A stretch of 64,000 bases of DNA from NCBI GenBank assembly GCA_965153455.1, contig OZ234497.1:15300302-15364301 (forward strand), given 5' to 3'. The translations under genes were made by a program, and so were the position numbers. The notes under the pieces are model-generated. The model worked only from the letters and a program-made list of their open reading frames with translations, was not told the DNA's origin and ran no database searches. Source of the DNA: Sphagnum compactum (Eukaryota > Bryophyta > Sphagnopsida > Sphagnales). Positions 12,065 to 22,100 of the stretch are shown one piece after another. Within the stretch, counting starts at the first letter, position 1. Each line of letters starts with the position of its first letter.

Positions 12065-13375
12065 TAGATGATGAATATCTTTTGAGTGAGAGAGTGGATC
12101 TTGGCAAGGCACTAGTGTTAGCAAATATGGATAGCTCTTAAAATTGCATTGAGCACTGTGTAGATCAGTTGTGGGCACCTGTGGAATGCAAACTAGCTTA
12201 AACCCTGTGAGAAATGTTTTCATGGCCATATGGAAGTTTAAGAAGGGTGTAGAATTGCAGGTGGCAATATGTGTGCGTGTTGTAGTGACCACTGTCAGGC
12301 AAAATGGGAGTGTCACTCGTATTGTCACAATGTCCCAGGCACTTTTGAACAGTTTCTTGCAGCTGAAACAACACCCTGGCTGCTCAAGTTATGAATGACA
12401 AGTATCTGTCTTGTTTCCACTAGATTCCAGTTCAGGGCAGATTTAAGCTTGGTATTGTATGGAAAACAAGTTTTGTATACAACTGTATGTTGAAGGTTTG
12501 GAGCAGGACTCACTACCATGAATGTGTCTGTTGCATTGAATGAGAAGAGAGGCCTATCTGCAGTATGTGTAAACAGTGAGAATGGGAATGAATCTGTATG
12601 CTTTGTTTTCTGGGCATTCTCTGGGTATTCAAATTGGCTGTCTACATTTTTTCTTCCTCTTGGGACTAAGACAGACACATTGTATGTTTTTGTGCTTGTT
12701 TCTTTTTTTGGTTCTGTAGTTTTTACCATGGCACGGGTTCTACAAGGAAGACACAGCTATTCATTCAGAATTTCTGCTGAAGATTTGGTTAATGTGCATT
12801 GCAAGGAGGCCAAACATTTAAATGTTGGTGCAGCAGGGCTTCAAGGAACCCCCCTAATGATCAGTCGTGGATCAGTTTTTGCTTCTGAGATCATGGCAGT
12901 GGCAGCAGCAGCACCCATACCTTGCTTTTTTCGAACACCTACAGCACCAAAACACATGTTTTATGAGCAAAGTCATAAATTGTGCTCACCAAGGGCAACA
13001 AGGTTCAAGTCTGGCAGGAGGTTGGCATGTACTCCTCAGCCCATCACATATCAAGCAACTTCAGATTCATCAGAATTGCAGGAGTCTGCTGATGACTAAG
13101 TCTGTTTCATCATTCTCTGCCTACTGTTTGTTTTGTTCTTGCTTGAGAGGAATTCTCCATCTGGGTTGTTTTTTCCTCCTGTTTACGTATTAATCCAGAA
13201 TTGCAAAGACGAAGCCAAGTTTACAAAATCCATCATGTTAGTCAGCTTCAGATAGCGCCATGTGTAGTAGTGTTAGTGTTTTGAAGTTTCCATGGCAAGC
13301 AAACACTGTGTGTTCCTTGGCAATGCTATGTTAAGTTGTTAACCAATCATTTTTTGCTAAATAAAGCCTTCATTT
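12065..13375 (+). other. 3' segment of the hAT element with an open frame of 193 codons
   Basis: About 1.3 kb between the transposase stop and the right end. A frame at 12,518-13,099 (plus) encodes a 193-aa product with a hydrophobic stretch (residues about 25-70) and a Ser/Ala-rich tail; I recognise no domain. AATAAA at 13,360-13,365 is a plausible polyadenylation signal, so the segment may simply be a long 3' UTR. Its composition resembles transcribed host DNA more than the transposase exons. It could be captured host sequence, or non-coding. Confidence 0.4.
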
Positions 13376-13462
13376 GGCCCCCGCCTAAACTAACCATTCC
13401 TGATGCGCCTAAATCAAGTTAATTTAGGTAATTCAGGCGACTACCTAATATAAGCATGCCTG

Positions 13463-13470
13463 GGTATATG
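13463..13470 (+). other. hAT target site duplication, right copy
   Basis: GGTATATG, identical to 9,399-9,406 and abutting the right terminal inverted repeat. Confidence 0.92.
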
Positions 13471-14190
13471 TGATCATAGATTCTACCCTCAACTAACTTT
13501 CCATTACATTTCTTCCATTTAGTTGTGCTCACAGTCACCTCATAAGTCAAGTATTGACTAAATGCACCACTATGTAACCTGTGAGTCAAATTGTCAGTCA
13601 GTAGCAGCAGGTGACATTTGTCAGGAAAAAAATGAAAACAAGTAACGTTTTAAGATTCAATAAAAGTCCCTAAAGTTTGTAAATAGAGATTACTTACATA
13701 TATATCTAGCCAGCATGCAATTCTCCAAAGCAATTCTTCAATGGAAAGTGCTTGTCCATACAACAAGAAGCAAAGCTCCATTTCAGTGGGCTTTCTATGA
13801 TAGGTTGCATCCCAGCATCCCTTTTACTTAACTGCTGATCACAACCACCTAATGGAAAGAGACCTGACAATCATGAGACCTGAAGGAAGGGTACATGCAT
13901 TTCTTTCTTCTTCTTTTGGAACTTGGTACCATTTTTGCTTTGGCTAAACAATTTGGGAGCATTTGGAAAGAAGGAACAAAAGGGATATTTTAGAGGCAAA
14001 TTGACCACTTCCAAGTCCTCAAACCCTAATATGGTCCATATAACAAAAGGACAAAAGTGCTTCCTTAATTATTTATTCCAGTTTTCACTTTTGGCGAGTT
14101 CTTTCAATAAAACGAGGGGGGAAAAAAAAACACTTGAATTCTAGAAAAACTAGTTCTTTATTTGTTGAATCTTTTTTTCCTTTTCCTGGG
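13471..14190. other. Intergenic DNA between the hAT element and the ataxin-2-like gene
   Basis: Single-copy-looking sequence of mixed composition without a credible open frame. The frame at 13,923-14,144 (plus) has no domain. I see nothing specific in it. Confidence 0.5.
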
Positions 14191-14194
14191 AAAA

Positions 14195-14610
14195 ATCTAA
14201 GCCATTCATTCTCTCCAGCTGTTGGAGAACGGAAATCGGACGGTCGGCAACCAGGTCCCAAAATATAGGTCCCCAGTCCAAGCCATTTTTTTCTCTAATC
14301 TTTTCCCAAGGGGGAAATCGGACGGTTCTCAATCAGGTCCCCATATCATCGAGGTCCCGCATCCAAGCCATTTCTCTTCAGCTGTTGGAACAGCGGAAGA
14401 TCGGACGGTCCTCAATAGGTTGCCAACTTCCAGGTCCCGAATCCAAGAGCCATTCGTTGTCTCCAGCTGTGCGAACAGCGGAAAAATAGGACGGTCCTCA
14501 ATGAGGTCCCAAGTTCCAGGTCCCGAATCCAAGAGCTATTCATTCCCTCCATCTGCTGTTCCAAATCGTTAAATCGGACGGTCATGAATCGGGTCCCAAT
14601 TGCAAATTCC
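14195..14610 (+). repeat. Tandem repeat of about 85 bp in the upstream region of the ataxin-2-like gene
   Basis: Five diverged units, each containing TCGGACGGT, then CCTCAAT, GAGGTCCC, GGTCCCGAATCCAAG and a CCAGCTGTTGGAACAGCGG block. The GGACGG hexamers lie at 14,238, 14,320, 14,403, 14,489 and 14,576, a spacing of 82-87 bp. Each CAGCTGTT...AACAGCGG part is a short inverted repeat. Placement 0.4-0.8 kb before the probable transcription start suggests a promoter-associated array; a decayed satellite or MITE cluster is possible. Confidence 0.7.
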
Positions 14611-14974
14611 ACTTCGGGACCTGGATGCAGTTGGGGTTTGGCGGGAATCACTGCCTATTACCGGTTATGTGCCAGCTTTGCGTAACGGGATGTCACCGGT
14701 CCCCGGTTGTTCTCCGCTGGTGCTAAATGCTGGAGGGTACCTGGGGACTGCCGGTATCCGGTCAGCGCGACGCGCGCTGCTTTGGCGACGAGAGTCCATT
14801 TGCGTCTTTCTCGTTGCGCATCGCAGCAGAACTTTGGCTTCTCTCCCTTTCCTTTCTTTTTGTTGTTGTTGTTTTTGCTGCTGCTGCGTTGCTGTTGTTT
14901 TTTTTTGGTTGCTCTTTCTCCCTGTCATTTCCCGTTTTTGGTTTTTTTTCCCGCGAGTTTTTGATTTTTTTTTT

Positions 14975-14997
14975 GGGGGTGGGTGGGGGGAGGGGGG
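14975..14997 (+). promoter_or_regulatory. G-quadruplex-type tract near the gene start
   Basis: Four G runs (5, 3, 6 and 6) separated by single T or A bases, following long T tracts, meet the standard G3+N1-7 pattern. It lies just before the TAACCCTAAAG motif at about 15,030, in the promoter or leader of the ataxin-2-like gene. Confidence 0.45.
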
Positions 14998-15029
14998 TTG
15001 GCTGGGTTCTTCTTTCGCCTTTTTTCTTC

Positions 15030-16033
15030 TAACCCTAAAGTGTTGTTGTCTCGGGTTCGCAAGCGCGTCAGTGGGTTTTTCTCAGGTCCATGCATTTGTG
15101 TTTGTGAACTGAGTTTTAGTTTTCTTGTAGTGGGTGTCTTCGGCTTTTGCATTTTCAGAATAGGAGGCAGCGTCTGCTCTCGTTGTCTCCGTGCTTCTCT
15201 TTCTGTTTTTGCCCCCTTGTTCATTTGTCTCTGTTTCTGGCACTCTCAGAAACGGCTGTCAGTTGTGGGTCGTGCTTTTAGAGTCCGTTTGCTCGATCCG
15301 TTTTCATCGAGAAACTTATTGGGTGCTTGTTCTCTCGGGGAAGCCAGCTTTGGATTTGTTTGACGTAACGGGAGTAGCTTGTATGCAAGGTATGTATGTA
15401 TGTATGTATGTACGTACGTACGTTCGACGGTGCTGCATAGACGTTTTTGGGCATGAGGCATAGGTTTAGGGTGCATAGTGTTGTGTGTAGAATTTTGATA
15501 TTTGAGAGAAGGATGCTAAAATTCTGTGATAAGTTCTTGTGCTGTTGGAATAGAATTTTACTGTTCCTCCATACTTTGTCATTCTCTCTACTTGTCACAG
15601 CAGTTTTCTTCTTTGTTCATAGAATTAGGTTTATTCTTTGTCATCCTTTTCTATCTCTTTAGTGGTGGGTGGGAATGTAGCAGCTCTTGGACACCACCCT
15701 ACCTTCAATCCACGAGAGATTTGTTCTCTTTTATTCATTAGGGTAATGGCATTTGTTCTTGTTAGAACTTGCTTGTGAATTGGATGAAGCGGATGAAGCA
15801 AGTAGGTGAATTGGGCAGCATGGCAGTGATGATCTGGATGCTTCCCTCTGCATTGCAAAATGATGCAACTTGAATAAGCCTTTACTGAATTGGCTCTTGA
15901 CAAGAGTTTCTTGGGCTTGGTAGCTATGAAATTGTTGAGAATTAATGCATTTCAACCTGTTGCATGTGCATGGGTGTCAGATGTGTCTAGTTTCCTCAGA
16001 TGGTCACCTGACCTTGCATTGATCCTTCTGTAG
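15030..16033 (+). other. Probable 5' leader exon and leader intron of the ataxin-2-like gene
   Basis: A telobox-like CTAACCCTAAAG motif at about 15,030 marks the likely start region. The donor CAAG|GTATGT at 15,390 lies at the first unit of a GTAT/GTAC microsatellite (15,390-15,424). The acceptor is the TTCTGTAG ending at 16,033. This gives a 644-bp intron before the first coding exon. The transcription start itself cannot be placed. Confidence 0.5.
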
Positions 16034-16100
16034 GTTGAAGAAAAAGAGTGCCGTAGCACTGGTTGGCCAGCCAGGGGCAGCCAAAGGGTTCAAGAGTGCA

Positions 16101-19100
16101 ATGAGTCAAGTTCAAGCTCAACCACGACCATCTGTTGCCAATGGTGTTGGCAGGAGGCGCACTGACAAAGATGGGGGTAGCCGACCTGATGCAGGATTTC
16201 GCTCCGACAATCAGAATTGGAGGCAGCCAGCCCGGACTAGCTCCATTTCTTCATCTCAAGGTGTTCATTACAACCATCTGACTACCAATAACAGTGGTGG
16301 GCTCAAGTCTTCCACAGAGGTGGCAGTGGTTAGAGGTGCAAGTCCAGGTCAGTTTTTGACACAAATATCTGTTTCGTGTTCATAGAATGCAGGGTTTGGC
16401 CTCCCTTGCACTTGCATGCAAGATGTTTCAAGAGTGCCAGATATGGTACTGGTCTCGTTGGGTCTTTCCTCTGAATGCTAGCCCACATTATAGCTGAGTT
16501 TTCCCTTTTCTCCAGAAATGTGAGAGCACCTCATTGCACAGATTCTCTTTGATGACATGCTCAAGTAATTAAGCATGTCATCATGTATTCATTGACATGC
16601 ACTGTTGGGAACTGATGAAGTGAGTGAGGGGTCATGGCAGCTTGTCCTTGCCATACATATGAAGGTGAAAGTTCTGGTACTTTGATCAGTCACAAGGTGA
16701 AGATCACACTCTGTGTTCTGTTGTGTTGTTTCATGCTGTACCATGATGAATGCAATGGTGACTTCCAATTCTTGTCTGTATTGAAACTTTTTGGGTGTTT
16801 TGACACCCTTATCCTGCAAGTAATGCTTCTGGGGATTAGTTAGGGATTTATGATTTCAGTGACTAGGTCATAGCAAATGTTTAGTCATCTGCAATCCTCA
16901 TTGATTCAGTCAAACACGAGAAGATGCATTATTCGATCTAATAATGATCTTTAAGCCCCCTCTTCATGCCAAGGTTATGAACACAGCATTCCTGGTTGTG
17001 CCTAAAGTCCCTGCCTCTAGAAGCTTAACTTCAGTTCAGGCTTTAGTTGCCTTCATTTGACGAAATGGCTCATTGAAAGGGATTCCAGCGATTGCTACAT
17101 TTTTTGGGAGAATTGTAGTGCAGATATTTCCTGAGATATTAGTATTGTTGGATTTTCTGGATGCATCAATGTTTCCAACTAGGCATCATGGAATGTATTT
17201 TTGGTGAAGTTCATTTACAGGAGGTTTTTCTTTTTATCATCTTAGATTTTGGCATACTGTGGCATTAGATGTAGTCAAACTATTGTTTTGACTCACAGGC
17301 GTTTCAATGCCTCTTAAGAACAAGCTGAAATGAAATGAAGCTTACCCTCACAAGCTTGTTGCAGCTTGAATGAGGTAATATTGACTTTCTTGTACTAGCT
17401 ATGTCTCTTGGGTGCTCGCCAACATCATGACTGAGTCTTCCTGTTGCTTCTGGAAATGCAACAGAAACTCAGGATGCAGATTTTGTTTAATTTTTTGCCC
17501 AGAATTGTGGGCAGATTATTGCATAGTTATCTTCACCCACTGTTGGGAGCTGATGGAGTCAGTGGGTAGTCGTGGCAGCTAGTCACTGCTGTACATGATG
17601 AAAGTGAAGGGCTGACAGTTTGTGAGTGACTGTCACAAGGTTATGACCACACTCAACTGTTGTGTTACCTCCAAAGTTTTGTTTTGGATATTTCTCTGCA
17701 ATCTCATAGCTATGTTTTTCTTTCACAGGTGGTGAAAGGACAGTGCAAGAGCAACGTCTCTTGTTCATCCACACATGCCTTATTGGCCAACTGGTTGAAG
17801 TCCAGACAAAGAATGGCCTTGTATATTCAGGCATCTTCCATGCTATCAACAATGACAACAAAGAGTTTGGTGAGGTCTTTTGTATGACCAGTTGTTCTTC
17901 TAGTAGCCAGGGGCAATAGATGTGTTGGATGCTTAACTGTGAGAAACCTGGAGCTGTGGGAATTTTGGAGTTGAAATGTTCATTGACAAGATGTATTTCC
18001 TTTCTTTCAAGAGAGATTTAAATCTGTCTGTTATGTGTACTAATTACTTGCAATTTTGGCTTGGCAGGGGTGGTATTGAAGATGGCAAGGCTCATTAGGG
18101 ATGGGGCTGTCAAAGGTGGGAAAAGTGAGGCTGTGAAGGATGCTCAAAGGAAACCCCCCTCGAAGTCTGTTGTTATTTCTGGCAAAGATTTTGTACAGAT
18201 CATTGCTAAGGTGACTTGTGGGCTCATTGCTCCTGGAACCCAAGCATATCTATAGTTCAAATTGCCATCTTAACCAGAATCTTGTGCACTCAAAGTTGAT
18301 ATGTATGTTTCTGTTGGCTGTCTGCTGCAGGATGTATTGCTCAGTGGAGATACACTACCTAATGGCCGCGCTCGTGAAAACCGTGCTGAAATTGTGACAG
18401 ATGCAGTTCTGTCTCAAGTTCCACATCGTGAGTTGGAGAGGGAGTTGATGCCATGGAAACCAGATGATGATGCCTCCGAAAACCTGAGCCTAAATTTCAG
18501 TCACACCCGGAGGTTATTGAGCTTCATAGTTCTCTGTTTCTCAATTCTTATGAGAGAGAGATATATTTACAGTTCTCTGTGTTGGGTCATCTCCTTGATA
18601 TATTTAGCCTTCAAGTCAATCGTCTGCTGTCAGTGTCAGCCAAGAAATTTGCACCTGCTGTGTTGTGCTGCTATCTAGTCCAAACTCTTGAAAAATCTCC
18701 TTTTATGTTATGTGAACCAGAAGTTGGGATCAATTTGAAACAAACAAAGCCTTATTTGGTGTCGAGAGCACATTCAACGAGGAGCTTTACACCACAAAGC
18801 TTGAGAGGGGGCCACAGATGCGTGAAAGGGAAAGGGAGGCATTGAGGATTGCGCGTGAAATTGAGGGGCAGACGACACGTAATATTCATCTTGCAGAGGT
18901 AGTGTTTCAGGCATGCTAGCTCCATGTATGTGAATTGCCACTAGGAATTTTTCCAGGATAATGTTTATGACAATCAAAGTTAGTCTTCTTAGGGTATATA
19001 TATCAGACCAATTGCAGTCATGGGCCAATGCTCCAAGCTATGTTTGTGACACTTTATGTTTTGTCAGGAGAGAGGGATGCGACTAACGTCAGAGGTTGAA

Positions 19101-22100
19101 GCAATGGACGAGGAAAGCAGGTATTCGTCTGTGCTTCGTGCAGAGAAGGATGTTGGCGAGGATGATGAAGATGGTCACATTGATGACCACAACGATGAAA
19201 CTTTTGGAGGAGTAAGCTTTGCCCCGCTTACTGCCAGCACTAGTGACAGCAATACTAGCACACCAGCAGCAGGTGAATACTGCTTCCTTTCTGTTGTAGC
19301 CTACACTGCTACTCTTGCAAAACAGCTAGAGCAAGGAGTGGGTCTGACTCTTCATTGGCTTGCTTTGATGTATGTACAATGGTGCTAATGGTATGCATCT
19401 TTTGCTTGGGTGAAACAGACAACAAAGGCAGCCGCCCATCATCTGCAGACTCTTCACAGGTAGGGTCCAATAACATAGAAAGAGTAAGAGATCTCCTGCT
19501 GAATTTGGATCCTGTACTGTTTGCAATGATCTTTGTCGTACCACCTTCATCTAGGCATGCTGCAGTTTAATTATCTGGTCAATGAACGTGCTGTTTCCAG
19601 GTATTCTGAATGGCAGTATCATTTTGTAACTCTTTTGGGGTCTCTTAAACTTATAATCAACCAGTTCCCTGTTTAGCTTTTTGGCTTTGAATAGGTCTCA
19701 CTAAATCTTATTTCTTGAGAGCACTGATATATGGTCCCTTGTTAAGGCTAAGAAGAGCTGACCAGGTTTGATTGACAGAATTGATGGTGGTTAGTCCCTC
19801 CTAAAAACCTGCCTGAACTTTGTTTCTGGGTTCTATTAAATCTGAAGGTGTTGACCTTGTCAGATTTTGGTGCAGATGTCATCTCTGCCCTGATGACCTG
19901 TGTCACGTGTTTCTAATGAAAGTGGGTTCATCTTGCTTTTACACTGTGGTAGGAGTTGATGGAAGCATTTCTTTTAAAGCAAAGCTGTAGCATCTAGTTT
20001 GTGTTGGGTTTGTAACTTTTTTGGGTTAGTGTAGGATACAAATTGTATAGTGGGTCATTACGCTTCCAGTGTTACATGGCCTCAAAAAGACAACCCCATT
20101 TCTGTAATCTTCCGCAGACTGTAAATGGGCCATCAAAACGTGAATCCTTGCAAGATCGACGTGCTTCTTCAGTAGAGAAGGGGGATGTGGGGACTCTTGA
20201 TAGCTTGCTTGACACGCACAGGGAGCACCTCAGACTGCGGCATCTCTTGGTTGGTGATAAAAGCAAACGCTCTAACAAGGTAGCCCCCCTTTCTTTGTGG
20301 GGAGGGAAGTGTGGCTGCTTAACCATTCCCTTTTAGTGAGACCTGGAGCCTTCCCAGGTTCTTCATATCAGAGTTATGTTATGTCTCTTGAGGAATTCTT
20401 TGGGACAAGATGTCAGGGCTGCCCCCCCCCCCCCCCTCCCCCCTGACCACTTCAACTGTAGTTGGAAAGTGTACCGGGTCTGGTAGTGCGGTCACAAAAT
20501 CCTTCATACAACTATAAGTTGCTTACGGTTGTCAGTGAGCCAGGGTCATTATGATGGGTGCCTCAAGGCTTTGTGTCCCTGCTACTCATAAGTAATTGAA
20601 GTTTTGGGAAACTGCAATGTCCACTTTTAACTAGTGTGCAATTTTATAGGAGGCAAACAACAACCATTTGGCAGCGGTCGCATGTGTTATCTCAGCTTCT
20701 TTACTGCTCTGAGCATTGAACCACCAGTATACTCTGGAACAATTTATGTTTTTCTTTTGCCTGTAAGGGTTCTGTGGGTTCAGTCAGTGTGGTCTTTTCT
20801 CTTCCACACCTACATGCAGATCTCCTCATTTTCTCTCGGTTTTCATAACCCTCTCTTCCCCAGAAGAGAACCATCTGCTGAATATGTTGCTGATCCAATC
20901 TGTGCTCACTGTTACTTGTGGTTTGTCATGCAGGGTCCAGGGTCGCCATACCATAGTCCAGTTGGAAGGGGCTCACCACTCATGTCTCCTTTGGTTGGAG
21001 ATCCAGCAGCCATTCAAGCTCTCAATCTGGACCCAAGCTGTCCAAATGTTCCTGAGGATGTCTACAGGTTGGCTATTTCTGTGTGCTCATTGTTCTCTAT
21101 GCATAATGCATAATGTTACTTGCATATTGCTACTTGCATGATGCATAATGCTAGTTGCTTTCAGATGTTTTGAGCTTTGTTCTGTTGATGTTTGCCATTC
21201 TATGAGTGTTTTGGGGGAGTAGTCTGTCACATCTCACTGCCCTCAAGCTCATGTTACACAAGAGAGATCCCTTTTTCTCAATTCTGTTGATTCAATGCTC
21301 GGAGTCTGCAACAGTATATCCTACCAACAACTGAAGTCATGTTATTTACCTCACATGACAATTGCCCAAATGTATGAGGCTGATGCAACCTGGATGAAAG
21401 GTTCTCATCCCTCATTTGTGTGGAATCACTCTGCATGTATGAGTGTGTAGTATGCATTTATGCATCAACAGGTCAGTGACCATACCGCCATACAGTGCAG
21501 CAGAATTCAGTCACTAGAGTATGCAACTATTTTCCTTTGGACACAGTCAAGAGCTATCACTCTTGAGTGCTAGCCAATGTCATGACTGAGAAGCTCTTGA
21601 CAGAAACTCTGGACCCAGTTTTCTGTATTCTCCCTAAGTTCTGAGCAAATTGTTGTATACTAATCTACACCCATTGTCAGGAGATGATGAAGTCAGTGAG
21701 AGTAATACACTGCTGTTCATGTTGAAGGTGATTGTCTGATACTTCGTGAGTGTTACTCACAAGGTTGCAATCACACCCATTATTATTGTTGTCAGTTTTG
21801 GTGTGGCTGGAACGGACCCAGCAGTGACCTTCAAAGGATTTTTGCAGAGTTCTCTCTGCAATCTCATGGATATTACCTTCAGTGATGGCCAGTTCTCGAG
21901 GAACAGAAACCCCTCAAGATACAGTGCAACATAATTTGCCTGAAAAACTTGAGACTACAGGTAGGGTTTGGTCTGCTGTTGCATATGCTGATGCATGTTG
22001 GGGTGATTGTGAATATAAGGTGCGATGGTGACTCGGACATTCGCAGGGAATTTCATGAGTTCAAACTGCAGGAAACTGCGAAAAAGGGGAAGAAGCAGCG

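Larger units (their letters stand above)
9407..13462 (+). mobile_element. Complete hAT-superfamily DNA transposon (4,056 bp)
   Basis: The termini are CAGGCATGCGTA at the left and its imperfect inverted copy ending GCATGCCTG at the right. They are flanked immediately by the identical octamer GGTATATG at 9,399-9,406 and 13,463-13,470. An 8-bp duplication plus CA-starting inverted ends is the hAT signature. The subterminal regions hold repeated GCGCCTAAATTAACTACC-type motifs (9,440-9,560, 9,676-9,732, 13,383-13,425), probable transposase-binding sites. Inside are one spliced transposase and a 1.3-kb 3' segment. Perfect duplications and open exons argue for a fairly recent insertion. The transposase exons look richer in G+C than the surrounding DNA. 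Confidence 0.93.

Noticed and set aside
14600-15112. 170-codon plus-strand frame before the ataxin-2-like gene
   Set aside because: Poly-Cys/Phe/Val translation of T-rich leader DNA; overlapping frames are equally open.
20418-20443. Poly-C run in an ataxin-2-like intron
   Set aside because: Simple homopolymer tract; nothing more can be supported.
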